NCBI GenBank assembly: GCA_902168205.1
Contig: CABHOK010000006.1
Coordinates: forward strand, 124,001 to 188,000
Direction of reading: 5' to 3'
DNA length: 64,000 bases
From: an uncultured Chitinophaga sp.
GTDB taxonomy: Bacteria > Bacteroidota > Bacteroidia > Cytophagales > Cyclobacteriaceae
Below, in pieces: positions 26,641 through 33,722 of the stretch (its first letter is position 1; each line of letters starts with the position of its first letter). Under the pieces are notes generated by a model. That model had not been told where the DNA came from and searched no databases. It worked only from the letters and a program-made list of their open reading frames with translations. Both the position numbers and the translations under genes were made by a program.

Positions 26641-27789
26641 ATGAGTTCTGCCACCACCAAAACCATATCACTCCTCTTACTTATTATCATCGGTTACCTC
26701 TTTAGGAAAAAGATAAAGAACAAAGATCAGCGTGAAGGCATCAAAACGTTGATACTGAGTCTTGCGCTGCCCGCCACTATATTTATCGCCTTGCTGCAGA
26801 TCGATTTCAAATCCGATCTTATCATTATACCGATACTATCGCTCGGGTTCAATATCGTTATGCATATACTGGTTGATAAACTTCCGCTCCGGCCGGTGTT
26901 TGGTATACCAGTAAATCAATATCGCGTGCTGATCATGCTCATCCCTTCGCTGGCACCCGGGCTTTCGTGTTTTCCCTTCATCATGGAATATAGCGGGCAA
27001 GGTCCGCTGGCGATGGCAGCGTTGGCAGATGTCGGAAATAAAATATTCGTGCTCATTATCTCCTATACCATTGCGATGAAATGGTATTTCGAAGCGAATA
27101 AAGACAGCATGCCGGAAGAGGGCAACAAAGTAAAAGATTTACTTTTCTCGTTGCTGAACGAACCGGTAAACCTCGTTATCGTCACTGCCATTATTATGCT
27201 CTCGATGGGACTCTCCTACTCTGCATTCCCGGAGTTTATTCGTCTGAGTATAGATCGCCTGAGCCTGATGATGACACCACTTGTGCTATTATTTATAGGA
27301 CTTTCCATGCGACTTACGTGGGACCAGGTTCGCACTATATTTTCATTCCTCTTCTTTCGCTCCGGTATAGCCTTTCTGATCAGCGGACTGTTGCTATTCT
27401 TTTTCCCGGTTACGGATATACCCACCATGTTGCTCATCGTAGTATTTCCGCAAAGTGCGTGCAGCTTCTGGCCGTATGCGCATATGGCCTCCGTTGCTCA
27501 ACTGGAAAGTAAAGTGGAAGGTAAACCAACTTCGCGCACCTTTGACCTGGATTTCGCGATGAACGTACTGGCCTGCTCGATGCCGTTTTCCGTTATCCTT
27601 ATCCTTGCCATCTATGCGTCTGGCAACTTTTTCACCAGCACATCCAATGTATTTATATGCGCAGGTATATTGCTGACGCTTGCTGTACTGGTTGTACTGT
27701 TATCGTCAAAAGCAATTGCTGTATATAAAAGCAATGCAGCCGCGATGAAGATTACACCGCAGGTAGAGAACACCGAGAACGCTACCTGA
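26641..27789 (+). CDS. AEC-family (auxin efflux carrier-like) permease
   Basis: The 382-residue protein has about ten membrane helices in two five-helix halves, as in the auxin efflux carrier / AEC family (for example SLLLLIIIGYLFRKKIKNKD at the N-terminus, ALPATIFIALLQIDF, and VVFPQSACSFWPYAHMASVA in the second half). Family members move organic acids or related small molecules across the inner membrane. It lies 153 bases after the Tat-exported aminotransferase and is closed by a terminator, so it completes a four-gene cassette with the TonB receptor. Direction and substrate are unknown. Confidence 0.85.
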   Translation: MSSATTKTISLLLLIIIGYLFRKKIKNKDQREGIKTLILSLALPATIFIALLQIDFKSDLIIIPILSLGFNIVMHILVDKLPLRPVFGIPVNQYRVLIMLIPSLAPGLSCFPFIMEYSGQGPLAMAALADVGNKIFVLIISYTIAMKWYFEANKDSMPEEGNKVKDLLFSLLNEPVNLVIVTAIIMLSMGLSYSAFPEFIRLSIDRLSLMMTPLVLLFIGLSMRLTWDQVRTIFSFLFFRSGIAFLISGLLLFFFPVTDIPTMLLIVVFPQSACSFWPYAHMASVAQLESKVEGKPTSRTFDLDFAMNVLACSMPFSVILILAIYASGNFFTSTSNVFICAGILLTLAVLVVLLSSKAIAVYKSNAAAMKITPQVENTENAT

Positions 27790-27814
27790 TTAAAAAACAC
27801 TTTACACAAAACGG

Positions 27815-27840
27815 GGACATACGCAGGTATGTCCTTTTTT
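27815..27840 (+). terminator. Rho-independent terminator after the permease
   Basis: GGACATAC (27815-27822) pairs with GTATGTCC (27827-27834) across a 4-base loop and six T residues follow. It overlaps the 3' end of the convergent small zinc-ribbon gene by 2 bases. Confidence 0.9.
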
Positions 27841-27994
27841 AGAACAGAATCAGGTATATAAAAAGCAACACCAGTAATAACGCCACCACCTGCCATGTAC
27901 GATTCGTTCGCGTAAACTCATACTGACAGATCAGACAAATCTTGCTCTTCTCATCAACCTGCATCGCGCACGATGGACACTCCTTTGTTTTCAT
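27839..27994 (-). CDS. 51-residue zinc-ribbon membrane protein
   Basis: The minus strand encodes MKTKECPSCAMQVDEKSK followed by ICLICQYEFTRTNRTWQ and a hydrophobic tail VVALLLVLLFIYLILF. Two CxxC knuckles (C6/C9 and C20/C23) separated by ten residues form a zinc ribbon, and the C-terminal 16 residues form one membrane helix. The start is ATG 27994. The architecture, a cytoplasmic zinc ribbon with a tail anchor, resembles many small bacterial zinc-ribbon proteins of unknown role. The complete motif and the good coding pattern make it a convincing small gene. Confidence 0.75.
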   Translation of the reverse strand: MKTKECPSCAMQVDEKSKICLICQYEFTRTNRTWQVVALLLVLLFIYLILF

Positions 27995-28018
27995 TTTACA
28001 AAAATAACATATAGTCCC

Positions 28019-28209
28019 GTCATTTCGAGCGAGCTAAGTTCCCGATAAATGCACATACCCGCGAGCCCCCACACCAGCTTACTTCATCAATGCGATTCCT
28101 GCGGAGCGTTAACGAAATACATCTATATAAACCACGAACGTTGCCCCGGCTGCGGGACTTCTCGCAGTGAGCACAGCGACACGATCAAAACGCGCACGCT
28201 CGAAGTGAC
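28019..28209. repeat. 191-bp intergenic element with inverted ends
   Basis: GTCATTTCGAGCG at 28019-28031 and CGCTCGAAGTGAC at 28197-28209 are inverted copies with one mismatch. This is the end sequence of a family of short palindromic intergenic repeats frequent in Bacteroidota. The interior contains further repeat-like words (GATTCCTGCGGAGCG, ACTTCTCGCAGTGAGC). Confidence 0.65.
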
Positions 28210-28256
28210 AGTACTATATAAATATTTTTTCCGTACGTTTGAGGCATTGTTCATTT

Positions 28257-28640
28257 ATGAAAGACTTCAAGAAATACTATACCATTCCTGCCACACCCGA
28301 ATATGTATACCTCGCCTTAACAAATCCGCTAACCATTCAGTTATGGTCGGGTGAAGAGGCCGAGATGTCTACCGAACCCGGTTCTGAATTTTCACTTTGG
28401 GATGGAAGCATCGTTGGTAAAAACCTTGAATTCGAAACGAGCAAAAAAATTGTACAGGAGTGGTACTTCGGAGACCAGGAAGAAAAATCAATTGTCACCA
28501 TTAGACTACATCCTGCTGCAGACGGTGCAACATCAGTCGAATTGAGACACACCAATATACCAGACGAAGACTATAACGACATTGTAGAAGGCTGGAATAC
28601 GATGTACTTTGGTTCTCTGCAGGATTTTTATGACGAATGA
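28257..28640 (+). CDS. AHSA1-like SRPBCC-domain protein
   Basis: The start ATG 28257 (MKDFKKYYTIPATPEYVYLA) gives 127 residues. The sequence follows the AHSA1/SRPBCC helix-grip fold: the first strand and helix with ALTNPLTIQLWSGEEAEM, then SEFSLWDGSIVGKNLE, KIVQEWYFGDQEE, TSVELRHTNIPDEDY and the C-terminal helix IVEGWNTMYFGSLQDF. These domains bind hydrophobic ligands or act as Hsp90 co-chaperone modules. The ligand is unknown. The frame extends 6 residues upstream, but MKDFKKYY is the usual family start. Confidence 0.85.
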   Translation: MKDFKKYYTIPATPEYVYLALTNPLTIQLWSGEEAEMSTEPGSEFSLWDGSIVGKNLEFETSKKIVQEWYFGDQEEKSIVTIRLHPAADGATSVELRHTNIPDEDYNDIVEGWNTMYFGSLQDFYDE

Positions 28641-28677
28641 GAATTAGCTGCGAGCTGCGAGCCGCGAGCTTTGAGCT
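28641..28677. repeat. AGCTGCGAGC-type dispersed repeat, copy 1
   Basis: GAATTAGCTGCGAGC begins right after the SRPBCC stop and is followed by further variants of the same word. The identical 15 bases occur at 44419-44433, and a related copy (AAGCTGCGAGCTTTGAG) lies at 28966-28984. Confidence 0.65.
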
Positions 28678-28827
28678 GCAAGAGTGAAGTTGCAGAAAGC
28701 TGCGAGAGGAAGGAAGTTATTGTAAAAGAGAATATATTGTTCTCACTTAAACGCGCTGTTATGACTCCCTCCGTTACCTCGCTCGTTGAAAAGGAGGCGC
28801 CTTCCAATGCCCTGCGCCCGGTTGTAG

Positions 28828-29004
28828 AAGAATATATATACCGGAAAATATCTTTACCCGCCATCACTTGCGTATGAGTTCAATTACTTCGATCAGATGC
28901 ACCTGGTGAAGGATTTTAAGAAGTATCTCAATATAAGCCCGGGGGAACTTTGCGCTGTGAATAAAAAGCTGCGAGCTTTGAGATTAGAAGTAAGAATGGC
29001 TTGA
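28828..29004 (+). pseudogene. Remnant of an AraC-family regulator (C-terminal helix-turn-helix)
   Basis: The frame beginning after a TAG at 28825 reads SLAYEFNYFDQMHLVKDFKK and then YLNISPGEL (about 28864-28950). This matches the second helix-turn-helix and end of AraC/XylS regulators (the F-D-Q-x-H-x-x-x-D-F-K-K core). Nothing upstream in any frame continues the domain, and the frame runs out into a repeat. It is a decayed fragment, flanked by AGCTGCGAGC-type repeats on both sides. Confidence 0.7.
28966..28984. repeat. AGCTGCGAGC-type dispersed repeat, copy 2
   Basis: AAGCTGCGAGCTTTGAG repeats words of the element at 28641-28677 (GCGAGCTTTGAG is shared) and lies on the far side of the AraC remnant. 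The rest of 28985-29136 shows nothing I can identify. Confidence 0.55.
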
Positions 29005-29136
29005 CAGGGAATCACCATCCCGTCCTATATGGTGAAATTTTAGAAACCAGTAGCATCCCTTCTTACTCCTTACTATTCCTTTCCTGCAGCCAGAAGCCAG
29101 CAACTTTTACGTATCTTTACGCGCAGCAAACACGCC

Positions 29137-29652
29137 ATGAGTGATAAACGCGAAGTATGGCTTCGGGGCCCAGTCCCGGAAATTCCGCAGTTACTGCAGC
29201 CGGTAGCCCATGCGTTGTTACAGGCTGCGGAAGAAGTAGAAAGTGCTATAGCTTCTTTCAACACTATATATCTGTGGGATAAACCGTATGGTATGGCTTC
29301 GGTGGGGTTTCACCTGCAGCACCTCTCCGGTGTGCTCGATCGGCTCTTTACGTATGCACGAGGTGAGTCGTTATCAACGCTTCAACTCAAGGCGCTTCAA
29401 CAGGAAGGCACCGCTCCCACTCCCTCCGCTACAGTAACTGAACTTGTGACTGCTTTTCATGAACAGGTACAGCGTGCGCTCAAACAACTTCAGGAAACTG
29501 ATGAGAAACGATTAACGGAACATCGCGCTGTCGGCCGACAACAATTGTCTTCAACGGTACTCGGCCTACTCTTTCATGCTGCCGAGCATACACAACGCCA
29601 TGTGGGCCAGTTACTGGTTACAGTTAAAGTTGCCGGTAATCAGCAGGCTTAG
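29137..29652 (+). CDS. DinB-family protein
   Basis: The 171-residue protein is a four-helix DinB/YfiT-like bundle. The three expected metal histidines are H48-like in GFHLQHLSG and the pair in FHAAEHTQRHVGQL near the C-terminus. Members bind a metal and some act as thiol-dependent S-transferases (mycothiol or bacillithiol), but most in Bacteroidota are uncharacterised. An element TATCTTTA lies 25 bases before the ATG and resembles a -7 box with one mismatch. No neighbour suggests a pathway. Confidence 0.85.
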   Translation: MSDKREVWLRGPVPEIPQLLQPVAHALLQAAEEVESAIASFNTIYLWDKPYGMASVGFHLQHLSGVLDRLFTYARGESLSTLQLKALQQEGTAPTPSATVTELVTAFHEQVQRALKQLQETDEKRLTEHRAVGRQQLSSTVLGLLFHAAEHTQRHVGQLLVTVKVAGNQQA

Positions 29653-29663
29653 TATACTATATA

Positions 29664-29891
29664 TTATGGTTTTGCTTTCTCGATGGTATTGATGTAGAGT
29701 TCTTCTACTTTGGTTCGAGCCCACGGAGTTTTGCGCAGAAAGGTAAGACTCGATTTTACGCTCGGGTTTTCATTGAAGCAACGAATGCGGATGCGTTCTC
29801 CAAGTTCTTCCCATCCATAATGACTTACCAGGAAATTGATAACCATCTCCAGGGTCTTGCCGTGCAACGGATTATTCGGTTGGCTTTCCAT
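29664..29891 (-). CDS. VF530-family DNA-binding protein
   Basis: This 75-residue protein matches the VF530 family along its whole length: [40 protein letters not shown] and [20 protein letters not shown]. Structures of this family show a small helical fold reported to bind double-stranded DNA. Its role in the cell is not established. It is the last of three small minus-strand genes that are probably co-transcribed (30428 to 29664). Confidence 0.93.
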   Translation of the reverse strand: MESQPNNPLHGKTLEMVINFLVSHYGWEELGERIRIRCFNENPSVKSSLTFLRKTPWARTKVEELYINTIEKAKP

Positions 29892-29902
29892 ATACAGATC
29901 GT

Positions 29903-30097
29903 CTAGTGTATAATTTCTTTTACTCTGCCGATCTGTCCATCCTCGAGGCGCACTTTGATGCCGCGGTGGTGAACCGGTGCGCTGGTAAGTATATCTTTTA
30001 CAATACCTTCTGTTAATATACCGGTACGCTGATCTTTCTTCAATACGATCTTGACGTGTGTGCCCTTCGCTATATTCGCGCGTATGGTTCCGCTCAT
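29903..30097 (-). CDS. YwbE-family protein (DUF2196)
   Basis: Starting at ATG 30097 ([20 protein letters not shown]), the 64-residue product matches the YwbE family completely: [40 protein letters not shown]. The fold is probably a small beta-barrel resembling KOW/OB nucleic-acid-binding domains, but no function is known. The open frame upstream adds a hydrophobic 22-residue stretch, which I reject as noncoding because the family begins at MSGT. It is 11 bases from the VF530 gene. Confidence 0.92.
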   Translation of the reverse strand: MSGTIRANIAKGTHVKIVLKKDQRTGILTEGIVKDILTSAPVHHRGIKVRLEDGQIGRVKEIIH

Positions 30098-30185
30098 GCT
30101 ATACGTAATAATTAGCACAAAGGTAATGAACGGAAAAAGAAATCCACTACCGGTATTCAACAAACCAATAGTATAGATTTATACA

Positions 30186-30428
30186 TCACGATCCTTCCGT
30201 GATAATGGTTACACCGGCAGCTTCACACGTGCCATCGGTTTCACGTTTGATCTTCAGGAACACTTTAGCATCCGGATTACTCTCCATAAACTGACTGTCC
30301 TGCTGCTTCCAGGAATAAGGTGCGTCATGAAAACCGCGGGCATGTATGATATCGCCCACCGAAATATCAACGATGGATGCGCGGTCTACCTCAAATAACA
30401 TTGTATTGCTGCCGATCTCGTATACCAT
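30186..30428 (-). CDS. Small protein of unknown function upstream of ywbE-like gene
   Basis: I do not recognise this 80-residue protein. It has no membrane segment; predicted structure is mostly strands with a central loop (DVSIGD-like SIVDISVGDIIHARGFHD, then MESNPDAKVFLKIKRETDG). It lies 88 bases before the YwbE gene on the same strand and may lead that small operon. Start ATG 30428. Confidence 0.6.
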   Translation of the reverse strand: MVYEIGSNTMLFEVDRASIVDISVGDIIHARGFHDAPYSWKQQDSQFMESNPDAKVFLKIKRETDGTCEAAGVTIITEGS

Positions 30429-30935
30429 GGAAAATTATGTTAGTTTATACTTTACCATTTAAAATATTATACCTGCCGCAGCTGCCGATATTTATAGGTA
30501 AATATGCTGTCTGCACAGGTCGAGATATAGTCTCTGGCAGTCTTCTTCAGCGTGCAGGTAGGATTGTGCATTGGCCACGCATATTTCCCCGGAATTATTG
30601 ATTTCCGAATCAAACCATACATACCATTAAATCGAATTATATTCTGAATAACACCTAAAATCATCCAAACATTCGTTAAAAACGGATTTTTTAGCGACCA
30701 AAATCAGAATATTATTCTGTTTATCATTTTAAACAGTAATACAATTACGCAGTGTGTATGTGTTACTACTGCCGATTCGGTGGGCGGTGATGTTGGAAGA
30801 AGAAAATCCTGACAACGCGGTCAAATCGCTTTCCTTACGTTTCGCTTGCGAGCATGCGCTTTGCAAAAGTTCAACCGAAACGATTCTACACCTTTGCATC
30901 ATCAAACACGAACAAATTTTAACAATTAATAAAAC
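30429..30935. other. 507-bp noncoding region, divergent promoters
   Basis: No gene is supported here. It separates the minus-strand small-gene operon from the secreted protein at 30936. It contains the 16-base word CATTAAATCGAATTAT (30625-30640), which recurs with one change at 54533-54548, and the near-palindrome CAGAATATTATTCTG at 30705-30719. Both probably belong to the control region of the secreted-protein gene. Confidence 0.45.
30625..30719. promoter_or_regulatory. Candidate operator pair shared with the 54.5 kb region
   Basis: CATTAAATCGAATTAT at 30625-30640 matches 54533-54548 at 15 of 16 bases, and ATCAGAATATTAT around 30703-30715 also recurs at 54547-54559. In both places the words lie 200-310 bases upstream of a plus-strand gene. 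Confidence 0.35.
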
Positions 30936-31511
30936 ATGAACTCTAAATTTTCAGTATTAGTTTTCGCTTTTATTGTTTCAACAGCTTCAGCTTTTGCAGA
31001 TGCTCCTACATCATTAACCGTTGTGCCTGCAACTTCACAGGTTTACAAAGTTTATTACAAAACAAAAGAAGCCGGTAAAGTAAAAGTATCGATCATCAAC
31101 AGCAGCAATCAGCTTGTGTTCTCTGAAGTAATGAGCAACGTTGCATCCTTCGTACGTCCGTATAACTTCAGCGAACTTCCTGAAGGTGAATATACCATCG
31201 TGCTGGAAGACAAAAACGGCAAGCAGGTAGAGAAAGTAAACTACGCGATGAACAAGATCGTTAGCTTTGTAAAAGTTACAGCAGTAGCAAACGCTGATAA
31301 CAAATATATGCTGAACGTAGCGAACAACGGTTCTGAAGTTGTTACTGTAAAAATCTTCAGCGGAAATTCTTTACTGCACTCACAGGATGTTCAGGTAACA
31401 GGTTCTTTCGGTCAGGTATATAACCTGAGCCAGGTTAAAGCTACTACGGCTGCAACGATCACTTTCGAAGTATCTACAAGCAGCGGCAAGTTCCAGTCAA
31501 TCACGTTCTAA
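30936..31511 (+). CDS. Secreted beta-rich protein, probably abundant, unknown function
   Basis: The 191-residue product has a clear signal peptide (MNSKFSVLVFAFIVSTASAFA) and a mature part of two similar immunoglobulin-like beta modules. The first has YKVYYKTKEAGKVKVSIINS and the second has NKYMLNVANNGSEVVTVKIF. The end, GKFQSITF, lacks the long sorting domain of type IX secretion. Isoleucine is coded almost only by ATC or ATT, with no ATA, although ATA is common in neighbouring genes. Together with its own long upstream region and a strong terminator, this suggests high expression. Its location is probably periplasmic or surface. No family name is certain. Confidence 0.8.
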   Translation: MNSKFSVLVFAFIVSTASAFADAPTSLTVVPATSQVYKVYYKTKEAGKVKVSIINSSNQLVFSEVMSNVASFVRPYNFSELPEGEYTIVLEDKNGKQVEKVNYAMNKIVSFVKVTAVANADNKYMLNVANNGSEVVTVKIFSGNSLLHSQDVQVTGSFGQVYNLSQVKATTAATITFEVSTSSGKFQSITF

Positions 31512-31533
31512 TAAGAAATTTATAGTCTATAGC

Positions 31534-31566
31534 GAAAGCCATCCCGACCGGATGGCTTTCTTTTTT
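31534..31566 (+). terminator. Strong Rho-independent terminator after the secreted protein
   Basis: An 11-bp stem (GAAAGCCATCC at 31534-31544 with GGATGGCTTTC at 31550-31560) with a 5-base loop is followed by six T residues. Confidence 0.92.
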
Positions 31567-31617
31567 ATATACCTATGGAATAGTTTTTTGCTGCTCTATA
31601 CGCAAAGCTCAAGCTAT

Positions 31618-32532
31618 ATGCGCGTATTGAATGTATTCAGCAAATTCTGGATGCTGTTGAAAAGTACATTTCAGCAATGGAATGATCGCGATCCGTTCAG
31701 CAACAGCGCTACCATTGCTTATTATACCATCTTCTCGTTACCCGGACTGCTCGTGATCATTATTAACCTGGCCGGATATTTCTTTGGCGAGGAAGCCGTT
31801 ACCAACAAGATATCATCGCAGGTGGGCGGTATGATTGGTACAGGCACAGCCGAAGATGTGGAGACAATAGTCGCGCGTGCCAGTGAAAACAAAGGCTCGA
31901 CACTGGCATCCATCATTGGTATAGTAACGCTGCTCTTTGGTGCCACCGGTGTATTCTATAAACTGCAACAGATACTCAACCAGATGTGGGAAGTGAAGCC
32001 GCAGCCGAAGCAAAAATTTCTGAAGCTTGTGCGCGATCGCGTTTTTTCATTCGGACTTATACTCGTGGTTGGTTTCCTGATGTTGATATCGCTGGTAATC
32101 TCGACAGCTCTTATCGCCATACGCGACTGGGTAGCGGGCTATCTATCCGAATCACTGCTTGTGATCTTTCGTATTATTGATTTACTGGTGTCGTTTGGTA
32201 TTGTAACGCTGCTCTTTGCTGCCATCTATAAATTTCTTCCGGATGCACGCATTCGCTGGAAAGATGTATGGATTGGTGCAACGCTCACGGCCGTATTGTT
32301 TGTTATTGCCAAGTATGCGTTGGGTATATATTTCGGTAATGCAGATCCGGCATCCACGTATGGTGCAGCAGGGTCAATCATTCTCATCATGCTGTGGGTT
32401 ACGTATGCCGGAATGATCTTGTTGTTTGGGGCTGAATTTACACAAGTGTATGCAACGCGCTACGGCAAGAAAATAGAGCCAACCGAAGGTGCCGTATCCA
32501 CGTACACCATCGATCAGCCCGTAAAATCATAA
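31618..32532 (+). CDS. YihY/BrkB-family inner-membrane protein
   Basis: With the start ATG 31618 (MRVLNVFSKFWMLLKSTFQQ) the protein has 304 residues. It has six membrane segments and family motifs DPFSNSATIAYYTIFSLPGL near the first helix, TLLFGATGVFYKLQQILNQM in the middle and GAAGSIILIMLWVTYAGMIL then LFGAEFTQVYA near the end. These match YihY (once mis-annotated as ribonuclease BN) and BrkB. The transport or envelope role is not proven. The 22 residues of open frame upstream overlap the previous gene's terminator and are not used. Confidence 0.9.
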   Translation: MRVLNVFSKFWMLLKSTFQQWNDRDPFSNSATIAYYTIFSLPGLLVIIINLAGYFFGEEAVTNKISSQVGGMIGTGTAEDVETIVARASENKGSTLASIIGIVTLLFGATGVFYKLQQILNQMWEVKPQPKQKFLKLVRDRVFSFGLILVVGFLMLISLVISTALIAIRDWVAGYLSESLLVIFRIIDLLVSFGIVTLLFAAIYKFLPDARIRWKDVWIGATLTAVLFVIAKYALGIYFGNADPASTYGAAGSIILIMLWVTYAGMILLFGAEFTQVYATRYGKKIEPTEGAVSTYTIDQPVKS

Positions 32533-32554
32533 GTATATAACTGGCATCACCTGC

Positions 32555-33604
32555 TTAATTCAGCAAGTGATGAAGTTTATGACGAGGCTTTTTGCGCCAG
32601 TCCGCGAGCCAATCCTGTATAGTATCCTGGGGTTCTGATCTTTTCTTTACCTGCCTGTAAATAAGATACCCGATCGATAACACAGCGATAGATATGCCCA
32701 CCACTTTCAATGCAGTTGAATAGTCGGGTTCAACAGCGGGTGGTAAATATAGCACGCCTGTCTCATCGGTAATAGCAGGCTCATTTACATAGCGGCCGTG
32801 TGCAGGCTGCGCGAGTTTATCGAACCGTGTTGACAGGCGCTGCAGCGCCAGTTGCATCGCTTCACCCTGCATCGGTTCACCATGACCAGTCGCGATGATC
32901 TGCGGATCAAGTGCTGCCAGTTTCAAAACCGATATCTTGGCGGAAGCCCAGTTACAGGTGAGATATTTAGGCGGACCTGATACTTGTTTCTTATAGGACA
33001 ATGCATACAGTGCTGACTCGGGTCTTGTCGTTACAACAGCATCGCCGGCAATTAATACTTTATCGCTTTCGCGGAATAAACTGATGTGTCCGGGGGAATG
33101 CCCGGGGGTGTGAATGAACCGCCAGCCGTTAAGGCCCGGTATAGCATTGTCACTGTTATCAGCAAGGGGCTGAAGATTGGATTGTATATCAATAGGACCG
33201 GTCGGGTATATCCACGACATCGATGACATCAGGCCACCACCCACACTTGGATCTGCCGGAGGATACGATGATTTCCCGGTAAGGTATGGCAACTCCAGCG
33301 GATGCGCATATACCGGCACATTCCATTCCTGTACAAGCGTATGCAAGGCACCTACGTGATCGAAGTGACCGTGCGTTAAAATGATACCGGCCGGTTTACT
33401 TCCTTCACCGAATAGCTCGTGGGCCATTGCTTTGATACGCGGAGCCGACCATTTCAACCCGGCATCTACCAGGAACCACGCGTTGGTTTCGCTATCCTGG
33501 ATGATGAAATAATTCACAAACAAATCTCGCTTTCCCCATACCCCCGGGGCAATGGCGTAATCGTACGTTGAAGACTTCGCTGGCATATTCATATCTCTGA
33601 GCAT
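32555..33604 (-). CDS. MBL-fold metallohydrolase with C-terminal membrane helix
   Basis: The 349-residue protein has the metallo-beta-lactamase fold. The first zinc motif is THGHFDHVG (H78, H80, D82, H83), the next histidine is in HTPGHSPGHISLF, the bridging aspartate in AGDAVV and the last histidine in ATGHGEPM. This is the glyoxalase II/AHL-lactonase-like group; the substrate is unknown. Unusually, a hydrophobic helix (VVGISIAVLSIGYLIY, about 301-316) near the C-terminus is followed by a basic tail, so the enzyme is probably tail-anchored. The start may be ATG 33604, 33592 or 33586. Confidence 0.85.
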   Translation of the reverse strand: MLRDMNMPAKSSTYDYAIAPGVWGKRDLFVNYFIIQDSETNAWFLVDAGLKWSAPRIKAMAHELFGEGSKPAGIILTHGHFDHVGALHTLVQEWNVPVYAHPLELPYLTGKSSYPPADPSVGGGLMSSMSWIYPTGPIDIQSNLQPLADNSDNAIPGLNGWRFIHTPGHSPGHISLFRESDKVLIAGDAVVTTRPESALYALSYKKQVSGPPKYLTCNWASAKISVLKLAALDPQIIATGHGEPMQGEAMQLALQRLSTRFDKLAQPAHGRYVNEPAITDETGVLYLPPAVEPDYSTALKVVGISIAVLSIGYLIYRQVKKRSEPQDTIQDWLADWRKKPRHKLHHLLN

Positions 33605-33653
33605 TTATAGTTCGCGGATATGAAACATAAAAAACATGCCTGGCCGGAAAATG

Positions 33654-33687
33654 AAAAAGCACGTGTATGATTCACAGCACGTGCTTT
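33654..33687 (-). terminator. Rho-independent terminator for the IF2N-like gene
   Basis: AAAGCACGTG at 33656-33665 pairs with CACGTGCTTT at 33678-33687. On the minus strand the stem is followed by a run of five T residues, 36 bases past the stop of the gene at 33723. Confidence 0.8.
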
Positions 33688-33722
33688 ACAATCGAAAAAT
33701 ATTGTATGATGCTATACCAACA

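Noticed and set aside
30467-30664. 65-codon minus-strand frame in the divergent gap.
   Set aside because: No family, no start context, and it overlaps the shared regulatory words.
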